Below are positions 7,131 through 14,845 of a DNA stretch of 64,000 nt, piece after piece. Position 1 is the stretch's first letter. Each line of letters opens with the position of its first letter. The position numbers and the translations under genes were made by a program. Origin of the DNA: an uncultured Maribacter sp. (GTDB lineage Bacteria; Bacteroidota; Bacteroidia; Flavobacteriales; Flavobacteriaceae). Below the pieces are notes generated by a model. That model was not told where the DNA came from, ran no database searches, and was given only the letters and a program-made list of their open reading frames with translations. The DNA is taken from positions 1 through 64,000 of the forward strand of contig NZ_CANMRY010000008.1 of the NCBI RefSeq assembly GCF_947500405.1. The letters run 5' to 3'.

Positions 7131-7330
7131 CACAAGGGCTATAAATAATACGTATTTTAGTACTTAGTCCAAGGTTCAGAGCTTTAAACCAATTCCGCCA
7201 AATCTTTTGATTTGGCTTTAGAACAAAAAAGATAAAACAAAATAAAAAGTTTTGGTAAAATGTTTAATCGAAAGTTCACTATTTTTAATTCCCGTACTAA
7301 AACAGTCGAGATGTAAACAATTAAAATTAG
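7131..7330. repeat. Intergenic element with perfect GCCAAATC hairpin
   Basis: Between the hydrolase and the dehydrogenase. GCCAAATC (7197-7204) and GATTTGGC (7209-7216) form an 8-bp stem with a TTTT loop. It is preceded by a CTATAAATAATACGTATTTTAGTACTTAG stretch reminiscent of other Bacteroidota intergenic repeats. It might end the hydrolase transcript, but it lies about 75 bp after the stop and is not followed by a clean T-run. Confidence 0.4.
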
Positions 7331-7342
7331 ACAAAGATATTC

Positions 7343-8341
7343 ATGCAAATTTTACCCGAAAACATGTTAAAGGTTCTTTACGAGCTTTTTATTAAATATA
7401 AATTCTCCAACAAGAAAGCTAAATTACTTGCTAATGTATTTACGGAAAGTACTTTAGATGGTGTTAGTTCTCATGGTATCAATCGAGTGCCTCTTTTTAT
7501 AGAATATGTAAAAAAAGGAATAATTAACATTGATGCAGAAGCAAAAAAAGTAGTTTCTTTTGGCAACATAGAACGTTGGGATGGAAACCTAGGCCCTGGT
7601 ATTGTAAATGCTACTAAGTGTACAAACAGAGCTATTGAATTAGCAAAACAACATGGAATGGGCATGGTAGCATTACGTAACACTAATCACTGGATGAGAG
7701 GTGGAACATATGGAAAACAAGCAGCTAATGCCAATTGCATTTCGATACTTTTTACGAATACTAAACCAAACATGCCGCCATGGGGTGGAAAAGACAGCAA
7801 AATAGGTAATAATCCCTTTGTTGTATCTATACCAAGAAAAAAAGGACATGTTATATTGGATATGGCACTTTCACAGTTTTCATTCGGTAAGATTAACGAC
7901 TATAAACTTAAAGGAGAAAAATTACCCTATCATGGGGGTTGGGATAACAATGATGAATTGTCAAATGACCCTGATAAAATTTTATCAAAAGAGCGTGGTT
8001 TACCCATTGGTTTTTGGAAAGGATCAGCCCTATCAATGGTGTTAGACATGTTGGCTACCATACTTTCTGCAGGAAACTCTACCTACAAAATAAGTTCAAA
8101 AGAAATTGAGACAGCCATTTCCCAAGTTTATATCTGTATTTATCCTAAAGTTTTTAAAGACAATGGGCTACCTGAAAAACTCTTAGAAGAAATTATTAAT
8201 TTTACTCATAATGTAGAACCAATAAATCCTGGAGATACAATTTACTATCCAGGAGAACGAAGCTCACAAACCAGAGCAAAAAATTTAAAAGAAGGCATTT
8301 TTGTCAATAAAAGTATTTGGGAAAAGATTATGGCACTTTAA
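7343..8341 (+). CDS. yiaK: 2,3-diketo-L-gulonate reductase-type dehydrogenase (Ldh/YiaK family)
   Basis: 332-aa NAD(P)H-dependent 2-keto acid reductase of the malate/L-lactate dehydrogenase-2 family. Family marks are SSHGINRVPLF (catalytic His), MVALRNTNHWMRGGTYG, the MPPWGGKDSKIGNNPFV cofactor loop and GFWKGSALSMVLDML. The RNTNHWMRGG-TYG and MPPWGG strings are those of YiaK, which reduces 2,3-diketo-L-gulonate in L-ascorbate/gulonate breakdown, so I prefer that over malate or lactate dehydrogenase. The next gene, a TIM-barrel isomerase-like protein 39 bp downstream, fits a sugar-acid role. No transporter or kinase of such a pathway is nearby. Confidence 0.82.
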   Translation: MQILPENMLKVLYELFIKYKFSNKKAKLLANVFTESTLDGVSSHGINRVPLFIEYVKKGIINIDAEAKKVVSFGNIERWDGNLGPGIVNATKCTNRAIELAKQHGMGMVALRNTNHWMRGGTYGKQAANANCISILFTNTKPNMPPWGGKDSKIGNNPFVVSIPRKKGHVILDMALSQFSFGKINDYKLKGEKLPYHGGWDNNDELSNDPDKILSKERGLPIGFWKGSALSMVLDMLATILSAGNSTYKISSKEIETAISQVYICIYPKVFKDNGLPEKLLEEIINFTHNVEPINPGDTIYYPGERSSQTRAKNLKEGIFVNKSIWEKIMAL

Positions 8342-8380
8342 GAAAAATAAAAAATCTACTTACCCATAAATGTAAATACT

Positions 8381-9283
8381 ATGAATATAACACGAAGAAA
8401 CATTTTGAAAAATTTAGTGCTAGCACCTTTAGTTTTAGGAGTTAACAAACTAATGGCTCACACCAGCCCTATAAAAATAAATACGACATCAAGACTGCAA
8501 TACAGCATTAATGCGTATTCGTTTAATTCAGAACTTAGAAGCGGAGAAATGACCTTTTATGACATGATGGAATACGCGGCAGATATTGGTTTAGATGCGG
8601 TAGATTTAACGGGTTATTATTTCAATTCTTATCCAGAAACACCAACAAACAAAGAACTTTTTAATTTAAAAAGAAAAGCTCTTGAGTTAGGACTTGACAT
8701 TGCTTGGACTGGTGTTAGAAATGACTTTGCCAATCCTAATCTTGTAAAAAGAAATAATGACATTGAACTTATCAAAAACTGGTTACAGGTTTCTTCTAAA
8801 ATAGGATCACCTATAATGCGAATTTTTACGGGAAAACATAAAAGTGATTCCTATTCAAAAGAGGATGTAAAGGAATGGATGTCGGATGACTTTAAAACCT
8901 GTGCCAAATATGGCGAACTTAACGGTGTCATTGTTGGTCTGCAGAATCATGATGAATTTTTATTTACAAGTGAAGAAATTATTGACATGTTGAAAAGAGT
9001 AAATTCAAACTGGTTTGGATTAATTTTAGATTGTGGAAGTTTACCTTCTAGCGACCCTTATAAAGAAATTGAAAACCTTGCTCCTTATGCCAACTACTTT
9101 TTTGTAAAAGAGCATGTAAAACAAAAAGATAGTACTAAAGTTTCGGCAGATTTACAACGTATTGCTAAAATTATACAATCTAGTAATTATCGTGGCTATG
9201 TGTCGTTTGAAAGTTTAAAAGAAGGTGACACAAAAGCAATTATAAAAAATATGTTTAGCGAATTTAAATCAGGGCTTTACTAA
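8381..9283 (+). CDS. Sugar phosphate isomerase/epimerase-like TIM-barrel protein with Tat-like signal
   Basis: 300-aa protein of the xylose-isomerase-like/AP-endonuclease-2 TIM-barrel superfamily. The N-terminus (ITRRNILKNLVLAPLVLG) has a twin Arg and hydrophobic core, so export by the Tat pathway is likely. The barrel runs from about residue 38: DMMEYAADIGLDAVDLTGYY, then metal-ligand strands around VIVGLQNHDEF, LILDCGSLP and YFFVKEHV, and YRGYVSFES near the end. It is probably co-transcribed with the YiaK-like dehydrogenase. The actual reaction (isomerase, epimerase or dehydratase) cannot be told from sequence. Confidence 0.82.
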   Translation: MNITRRNILKNLVLAPLVLGVNKLMAHTSPIKINTTSRLQYSINAYSFNSELRSGEMTFYDMMEYAADIGLDAVDLTGYYFNSYPETPTNKELFNLKRKALELGLDIAWTGVRNDFANPNLVKRNNDIELIKNWLQVSSKIGSPIMRIFTGKHKSDSYSKEDVKEWMSDDFKTCAKYGELNGVIVGLQNHDEFLFTSEEIIDMLKRVNSNWFGLILDCGSLPSSDPYKEIENLAPYANYFFVKEHVKQKDSTKVSADLQRIAKIIQSSNYRGYVSFESLKEGDTKAIIKNMFSEFKSGLY

Positions 9284-9567
9284 AATGGCAATTGAAATTA
9301 TTGCTTGCGATGGTATAAAGACAAAATGGTTCAGCATGTAAAATAACAACAAAAAATATTTTACTATCAACTAAGCAAAAGAATAAAATGTATGTAAAAT
9401 ATACTATTTATTCATCTAATCTAAAGTTATATTACTCATATCTTTTTATTTGTTTCCTTGAGTACATTGAAAAATGAGTTTTAAAAAACAATATAAAAAT
9501 TGGAAGAGACCAGTTATTCGGTATTCTATGAGAAAATAAACTTATAATTAAAAAATATTCCTCTAGA
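9284..9567. other. AT-rich spacer with one TetR-operator-like palindrome
   Basis: No coding sequence seen. GACCAGTTATTCGGT at 9508-9522 resembles the cores at 3348 and 4246, but its outer arms are eroded (AGAGACC against GGTATTCT). The rest is plain AT-rich sequence. Confidence 0.5.
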
Positions 9568-10045
9568 ACAACTAATTCTTATCACAGGTTTTACAAATAC
9601 GGAAACATTGTAAAAAAACTTTGCAATCAGTAGACCAAACCTAGTTTGGGTCCCAGATATAACTTATATCAGAACTATAAAGGGATTCTGCTATTTAAAA
9701 CTCATTGCTGACTTATTACCCCAAAAAACTAATTCACTATTCAGACAGAGGTATTCAATATTGCAGTAATGTATACTCCAAGGAACTCAAAAGAAAAAAG
9801 ATAAACGACAGTATGGCCGAAGATAATCATTGCTATGAAAACTCTATGGTTAAATAATTAACAGAGTCCTGTAAGGAATTTATCTAGATCAAACTTTTTT
9901 AGCCTAAATCAAGCTAAAAAAGGCAACAAGAACTATGTTTCTAACTGGGCTAAGCGCTTTATCTATAAGCAATATTAATTTAAAAAAACATCTAAAATTA
10001 TTAACCTTTTTAATCATCATAAAATAATCAACCTATTTAAGGACA
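9568..10045 (+). pseudogene. Decayed IS3-family transposase and right end
   Basis: Discontinuous frames still read as an IS3 OrfB: TTNSYHRFYKYGNIVKKL, then LVWVPDITYIRTIKGFCYLKLIAD, KLIHYSDRGIQYC, AEDNHCYENSMV, ESCKEFI and A*IKLKKAT. Frameshifts and stops interrupt these, and about 40 residues between the first Asp and SDRG are missing. The closing sequence TCAACCTATTTAAGGACA (10028-10045) is the right terminal repeat. This is a different IS3 lineage from the copy at 1-522 (YENSM versus YENAV). Confidence 0.85.
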
Positions 10046-10255
10046 AAACATCTATATAGCTTCCACTGTATAACATAATCTTAATCGTCGCTTTTGTTCT
10101 TTTTGATTATACTATCCATTTAATGAGAATTGAACTTAAAATAGATAAGAGCCATTGGCAAACATTTAATAGAATGGCAGCCATTGTTCTGAAATAGTAT
10201 ATTTAAATACTAATCATATCTAAAAAATAAAGTAATTTTACGATTTAAAAACAAA
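10046..10255. other. Spacer between two IS3 remnants
   Basis: No gene, repeat or RNA recognised; AT-rich debris. Confidence 0.5.
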
Positions 10256-10349
10256 CCCAGTTCAAACTATTTTTTTTCCTTCTAAACGGCTTAAAAAATC
10301 ATTTGAACCGTAGAAATAAACCCAAAAAAGGTTTCTCTATTTCAGGACA
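10256..10349 (+). mobile_element. IS3 right-end remnant (same type as 523-609)
   Basis: AGTTCAAACTATTTTTTTTCCTT... aligns with the non-coding right end at 532-607 over its whole length. It closes in CTATTTCAGGACA (10337-10349). No transposase codons remain. The next gene's ATG is 6 bp further on. Confidence 0.65.
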
Positions 10350-10355
10350 AAATAT

Positions 10356-10937
10356 ATGAACGAAGAAGACATTATAAAAAAGATTAGTGAAACATATTCT
10401 CCCCTAACTTATGATTGTCAACAAGAATTAATAGGTTTAGCAAAAATCTTAAAATTAAAAAAAAATTTTACGCTTGTTCGTGAAGGCCAATTTTCTGACA
10501 AAACATACTATGTTGTTAGTGGTTGTGCTAGGGCTTATTATTTAAAAGATGGAAAAGATATATCTGATTGGTTTGCATTTGAAAATGAATTTATAAGCTC
10601 TATTGTAAGTTTTTTTACAAATAAACCTAGCCCTCATTTTATTGAATTACTTGAAGATTCTATACTAGTAGAATTCTCAAGAGAACAAATTGAAGAACTC
10701 TCTATGAAATACCATGATTATGAACGTTTAATAAGAGTTATAGTAACTAAAACCATGTTGAGTCAACAAGAACGTATAACTTCTATTCAATTTCAGAATG
10801 CGGAACAGAAATATAACAATATTTTAACTATTCACCCTAATATTACAACTAGAATACCCTTAACTCATATTGCTTCTTATCTAGGGATAACCCTTGAAAC
10901 ATTAAGCAGAATTAGAAGTCTTAAAAAACGAATTTGA
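10356..10937 (+). CDS. Crp/Fnr-family regulator C
   Basis: 193-aa regulator with a cNMP-type sensor barrel (about residues 25-115), a dimer helix and a C-terminal winged HTH. The recognition helix is ITLETLSRIR: Glu181, Ser184 and Arg185 as in Fnr, and Leu before the Glu instead of Crp's Arg. The predicted half-site TTGAT is found as a perfect TTGAT-N4-ATCAA palindrome across its own stop codon. There are no Cys clusters for an iron-sulfur cofactor, so it is not a classical oxygen-sensing Fnr. The ATG lies 6 bp after an IS3 right end. It probably activates the membrane-protein gene downstream. Confidence 0.88.
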   Translation: MNEEDIIKKISETYSPLTYDCQQELIGLAKILKLKKNFTLVREGQFSDKTYYVVSGCARAYYLKDGKDISDWFAFENEFISSIVSFFTNKPSPHFIELLEDSILVEFSREQIEELSMKYHDYERLIRVIVTKTMLSQQERITSIQFQNAEQKYNNILTIHPNITTRIPLTHIASYLGITLETLSRIRSLKKRI

Positions 10938-10977
10938 TTTATATCAAATGAAACTTACTTAATTTATCAGAACTTTG
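10934..10977 (+). promoter_or_regulatory. Perfect Fnr box and -7-like element before cytochrome-b-like gene
   Basis: TTGATTTATATCAA (10934-10947) is a perfect TTGAT-N4-ATCAA palindrome overlapping the TGA stop of regulator C. A -7-like GAACTTTG lies at 10970-10977. Its TTTG begins 27 bp after the box, placing the box centre near -42. Confidence 0.65.
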
Positions 10978-10988
10978 TAAAAAAAAAG

Positions 10989-11600
10989 ATGAAACGATTA
11001 CATTATTTTACAGGTCTGATAATTACAGTATTTGTAGGTTTACACTTATTTAATCACTTCGTAAGTATTTTTGGAGCAGAGGCTCATATTCATTTAATGA
11101 ATAAGCTAAGATTTATCTACAGAAACATAATTGTAGAAACAATTCTTTTGATTGCTGTGATAATACAGATCATTACAGGATTAAATTTATTCTTTTCAAA
11201 ACGGAAAATAGTTAAAGGGTTTTATGAGAAAATGCAAGTATGGACTGGGCTGTATCTAGCATTTTTTTTAATCATGCATATTAGTGCAGTATTGGTTGGC
11301 CGATATATTTTAAATCTTGATACAAATTTTTATTTTGGAGCAGCCGGTTTAAACACTTTTCCTATGAACTTGTTTTTTATTCCTTATTACGGACTAGCTG
11401 TTATTTCATTTTTTGGACACGCTGCTGCAATTCATTATCATAAAATGAAGAAAAAACTATTTGGTTTAACTGTAGAACAACAATCCAAAATTATTTTAAT
11501 AAATGGATTTATTGCAACACTAATTATTTTTTATGGGTTAACAAATGGATTTTCAGGAATCGAAATACCTAAAGAGTTTAATATCATGATTGGTAAATAA
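10989..11600 (+). CDS. Five-helix cytochrome-b-like membrane protein
   Basis: 203-aa membrane protein with five hydrophobic helices: about residues 6-25, 46-70, 82-103, 126-148 and 165-185. Histidines sit in or near helices (HLFNHF, FLIMHI, GHAAAIHYH), a layout like the haem-b-binding membrane anchors of succinate dehydrogenase/fumarate reductase. No flavoprotein or iron-sulfur subunit gene is next to it, so it is not part of a standard complex II operon. It follows regulator C with a perfect Fnr-type box between them. A haem-containing redox or gas-responsive membrane protein is a reasonable inference. Confidence 0.6.
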   Translation: MKRLHYFTGLIITVFVGLHLFNHFVSIFGAEAHIHLMNKLRFIYRNIIVETILLIAVIIQIITGLNLFFSKRKIVKGFYEKMQVWTGLYLAFFLIMHISAVLVGRYILNLDTNFYFGAAGLNTFPMNLFFIPYYGLAVISFFGHAAAIHYHKMKKKLFGLTVEQQSKIILINGFIATLIIFYGLTNGFSGIEIPKEFNIMIGK

Positions 11601-11819
11601 AAACTAACATATAATAAATTTATAAAAGAAATAACGGTTTGGATGAAAACACAAATCTTTATTTCTTTTTAATTAAGTTACTTGTTATCCAAAAAAACAA
11701 TTGTATTCTAATTAATTCTGTTATAAAAAACAATGTCCTGCTCTAAATAAAGGCACCATAATTTTAAAAAATATCTACAAAAAAGACAAAGTAATTTGGT
11801 GGCATTCTTAAACTTTTAA

Positions 11820-12088
11820 ACTCAAAATCTTAGACGAACTTACCGCAGAAAAGCTAAACAAGTATAAAATTTACTTTACACATCCTTATACGTCCTTGAA
11901 AAGAGGAAAAACATAAAAAAACAAATAGACTTATTAGAAAACACCTTCCTAAAAGGAGCTGATTTTAATCAAAGTTATAAAACAAACTTTTTCGTATCCA
12001 AGAAAAACTCAATAATAGAACTTGTAAAATTATAGGCTATAAAACTTCCTCAGAAATAATGGTTTATAAACTGAAATTTGTAGCTTAG
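11820..12088 (+). pseudogene. IS30-family transposase C-terminal remnant
   Basis: Frames read DELTAEKLNKYKIYFTHPYTSLKR, then KGADFNQS, then VQEKLNNRTCKIIGYKTSSEI, ending in KLKFVA*. This follows the IS30 transposase order (KLNxxxYFAHPYSSWERG, KGTDFN, VQxKLNNRPRKxLGYKTPSE). The frame shifts at least twice and the N-terminal two-thirds is missing. It lies directly upstream of modA. The 220 bp before it (11601-11819) hold nothing recognisable. Confidence 0.8.
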
Positions 12089-12128
12089 TTTAATTAATTC
12101 TTTAATACCAATAAAAAGAAAGAAGTTC

Positions 12129-12905
12129 TTGCTGTCAGAAAAAAATATTTGTATTCTTCTTAAAATTTGGCTCCTGCTAGTCGTAATTTCGTCTTGTAAT
12201 TCTATTACATCTAATAACGAAATTATAATAGCTACCGCAGCAAATATGCAGCCAGCTATTGCCGAAATTTCTAATTCATTTTCTAAAAAATCTGGAATAG
12301 AATGCAAAGTTGTAGTTAGCTCTTCTGGTAAATTAACTGCTCAAATTAAAGAAGGAGCCCCATACAATGTTTTTATTTCTGCTAATAGAAAATATCCCCA
12401 AGAAATATACAATAACAAATTAGGACTTATAATTCCAAAAATATATGGGTATGGCAAATTGGTTCTTTGGTCAGCTATAGATAGTATAACACCATCAACA
12501 TCTATTCTGATAAACTCTAACATAAAGCATATTGCTGTTGCTAATCCTAAAACAGCACCATACGGAGCTGCTGCTATAGAATCTTTAAAGCAGTATAATT
12601 TGTATGATGCAATAGAGAGTAAATTAGTGTTTGGCGAGAGTATTTCACAAACCAACCAATTTATAACATCTAAATCTGCATCTATAGGTTTTACAGCCTT
12701 ATCTGTTGTATTAGACAAAAAAATGGAAAATGTTGGTAAATGGGTTGCTATAGATACTACTGCCTACTCTCCTATTGCTCAGAGCATTATTGTAATTAAA
12801 CAAAATGCTAAAGAAAATAAAAACGCTACAGCTTTTTATAAGTACCTTTTTTCTAAAGAAGGGCAAGAAATTATAAAGAAATACGGATATTCGGTAAATG
12901 AATAA
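12129..12905 (+). CDS. modA: Molybdate ABC transporter, substrate-binding lipoprotein ModA
   Basis: 258-aa periplasmic receptor that captures molybdate (or tungstate) for the ModBC permease. The N-terminus has a lipoprotein signal (IWLLLVVISSCN, lipobox Cys about residue 23). The mature part shows ModA landmarks: IIIATAANMQPAI, VVVSSSGKLTAQIKEGAPYNVFISA and AVANPKTAPYGAAA, with Ser, Ala and Tyr ligand positions. The start is TTG at 12129, since no ATG lies in a suitable place. It heads a translationally coupled operon with the Mop protein, modB and modC. The IS30 remnant ends 40 bp upstream, so the native promoter may have been replaced. Confidence 0.93.
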   Translation: MLSEKNICILLKIWLLLVVISSCNSITSNNEIIIATAANMQPAIAEISNSFSKKSGIECKVVVSSSGKLTAQIKEGAPYNVFISANRKYPQEIYNNKLGLIIPKIYGYGKLVLWSAIDSITPSTSILINSNIKHIAVANPKTAPYGAAAIESLKQYNLYDAIESKLVFGESISQTNQFITSKSASIGFTALSVVLDKKMENVGKWVAIDTTAYSPIAQSIIVIKQNAKENKNATAFYKYLFSKEGQEIIKKYGYSVNE

Positions 12906-13302
12906 TCTAAAAGGACATATAAGTGCAGTTCAAGTAAGCGGAACTATGTCTATTGTATCTGTTACAATTGCTAAAGACTTAATTTGGAAAGTAATTGTTA
13001 TAGAAACTCCAGAGACTGCTCCTTATCTAGTTATTGATAAAAAAATAACACTTTTGTTTAAAGAAACGGAAGTAATTATAGGCACTGGAGACCTACTTAA
13101 TTTAAGTATCCAGAATAGAATTACTGGTACCATTAAACAGTTAAAAAAAGGAACTTTATTAAGCAATATACTTGTATATACAACCCTTGGAGATGTTGCT
13201 GCTATAGTAGCTACAGATGCTATAGAAAAATTACAACTTAAAGAAGGTTTAAACATAACCGCAATGGTAAAATTAAATGAAATAATGCTTTCTGAAGTAT
13301 GA
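12898..13302 (+). CDS. Double TOBE (Mop) domain molybdate-binding protein
   Basis: 134 aa made of two tandem Mop/TOBE domains. The first covers about residues 1-66 (LKGHISAVQVSGTMSIVSV). The second covers about 69-134 (NRITGTIKQLKKGTLLSNILVYT, then VAAIVATDAIEKLQLKEG). Proteins of this build bind molybdate in the cytoplasm, as in molbindin and the C-terminal part of ModE. There is no HTH, so it is a storage or buffering protein rather than a repressor. It overlaps modA by 8 bp and modB by 4 bp (ATGA). Confidence 0.88.
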   Translation: MNNLKGHISAVQVSGTMSIVSVTIAKDLIWKVIVIETPETAPYLVIDKKITLLFKETEVIIGTGDLLNLSIQNRITGTIKQLKKGTLLSNILVYTTLGDVAAIVATDAIEKLQLKEGLNITAMVKLNEIMLSEV

Positions 13303-13970
13303 CTTGGGAACCACTACTACTTACCTTTAAACTAGCATTAGCAACTACTGTTTTGTTATTAATAATAGCTATTCCTTTGGCTTATTGGTTGGCTTTTTCT
13401 AAATCTAAAATAAAACCTGTTATAGAAACTTTGGTAAGCATGCCTTTGGTTTTACCTCCTACAGTTTTAGGTTTCTATTTCTTAATTGCTTTTAGCCCTA
13501 ATAATAGTTTTGGTAATTGGTTAGATTCCTTCTTAGGTATTAAGTTAGTATTTTCCTTTACTGGCCTTGTTATTGCATCTATTATCTATAGTTTACCTTT
13601 TATGGTACACCCAATACAGTCTGGATTTAGTAGTATTTCTTCTAATTTAAAAGATGCTGCTTATGTTATGGGTAAATCTAAATTTAACACTTTAACCAAA
13701 GTACTTTTACCAAATATAAAACCAGCATTATTAACAGGTATTGTGCTTTCTTTTGCGCATACGGTAGGAGAATTTGGTGTTGTTTTAATGATTGGTGGCA
13801 ATATTCCTGGAACGACAAAAGTAGCCTCTATTGCTATTTATGATGAAGTAGAAGCTTTAAATTATAGTGCTGCAAATTTTTATTCTTCAGTACTTTTTGC
13901 TATCACTTTTTCTATTCTCTTACTAGTTTATTTAGTTAATGGTGGACATTTAAAACGTTTTTGGAAATGA
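13299..13970 (+). CDS. modB: Molybdate ABC transporter permease ModB
   Basis: 223-aa inner-membrane permease with five to six helices; two copies form the channel. It shows the ModB-type LVSMPLVLPPTVLGFYFL segment and the cytoplasmic coupling (EAA) loop DAAYVMGKSKFNTLTKVLLPNIKPALLTG. GEFGVVLMIGGNIPGTT near the C-terminus is also typical of molybdate permeases. The start overlaps the Mop gene stop (ATGA). Confidence 0.95.
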   Translation: MTWEPLLLTFKLALATTVLLLIIAIPLAYWLAFSKSKIKPVIETLVSMPLVLPPTVLGFYFLIAFSPNNSFGNWLDSFLGIKLVFSFTGLVIASIIYSLPFMVHPIQSGFSSISSNLKDAAYVMGKSKFNTLTKVLLPNIKPALLTGIVLSFAHTVGEFGVVLMIGGNIPGTTKVASIAIYDEVEALNYSAANFYSSVLFAITFSILLLVYLVNGGHLKRFWK

Positions 13971-14842
13971 TACATATAAACATTGAAAAAAAACTGAAAG
14001 CAGCGCATGGAGATATACTTCTTAATTTAGATATAAAAATTAAGAAAGGGCAATTGGTTACTTTGTATGGAGAATCTGGAGCAGGAAAAACATCTACCTT
14101 AAAAATATTTTCGGGTTTACTACAGGCAGAAAAAGGTCTTATTACTGTTGCTAATGAAACTTGGTTTAATAGTGATACAAAAATAAATAAGACACCACAA
14201 AAAAGAAAAATAGGATATGTTTTTCAAGATTATGCCTTATTTCCGCATATGACTGTTGTGCAAAATTTAGAATTTGCTTTAGAAAAAAATCAATCCAAAG
14301 CTATTATTGAAGAGCTGCTGCAAATTATAGAACTAGGTGCTTTAAAAGACCGAAAACCAGATACACTTTCTGGTGGCCAAAAACAACGGGTTGCTCTTGC
14401 TAGAGCTCTAGTACAAAAACCAGAAATATTATTATTAGACGAGCCTTTATCCGCATTAGATATAAAAATTAGATTAAAATTACAGGACTACTTATTAAAA
14501 GTCCATAAAAAGTACAACTTAACCACTATTTTAATTAGTCATGATATTGGTGAAATTCACAAACTTTCTGACTGGGTTTTTGTTCTTAAAAATGGTCTAG
14601 TTGAAAAAATGGGAACCCCAACCGAAATTTTTATAAATAAAAAACTTAGCGGTAAGTTTAAATTTAAAGGAGAGATTTTAAAAATTGAAAAAGAAGAAAT
14701 TGTTTATGTAATTAGTGTTCTTATTTTCAACGATGTAGTAAAAATAATAGCCCAAGAATCTGAGGTAAAAAACTTAAACCTGGGAGACAAAGTTATTGTT
14801 GCTTCTAAAGCCTTTAATCCTATTATTTATAAGGTAGAATAG
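13967..14842 (+). CDS. modC: Molybdate ABC transporter ATPase ModC
   Basis: 291-aa ATPase that drives ModB. Walker A is GESGAGKTST (about residue 35), the Q-loop VFQDYALFPHM, the signature LSGGQKQRVALARAL, Walker B ILLLDEPLSALD, and the H-loop ISHD. The C-terminal 60 residues form a TOBE domain (KFKFKGEIL, LNLGDKVIVASKAF), the usual regulatory module of ModC. I start at the ATG at 13967, whose TGA overlap with modB matches the other junctions in the operon, rather than the TTG at 13961. Stop is 3 bp from the convergent meaB stop. Confidence 0.95.
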   Translation: MIHINIEKKLKAAHGDILLNLDIKIKKGQLVTLYGESGAGKTSTLKIFSGLLQAEKGLITVANETWFNSDTKINKTPQKRKIGYVFQDYALFPHMTVVQNLEFALEKNQSKAIIEELLQIIELGALKDRKPDTLSGGQKQRVALARALVQKPEILLLDEPLSALDIKIRLKLQDYLLKVHKKYNLTTILISHDIGEIHKLSDWVFVLKNGLVEKMGTPTEIFINKKLSGKFKFKGEILKIEKEEIVYVISVLIFNDVVKIIAQESEVKNLNLGDKVIVASKAFNPIIYKVE

Positions 14843-14845
14843 CTT

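Noticed and set aside
12341..12718. 125-codon minus-strand frame inside modA
   Set aside because: modA has clear family motifs on the plus strand; this is a shadow frame.
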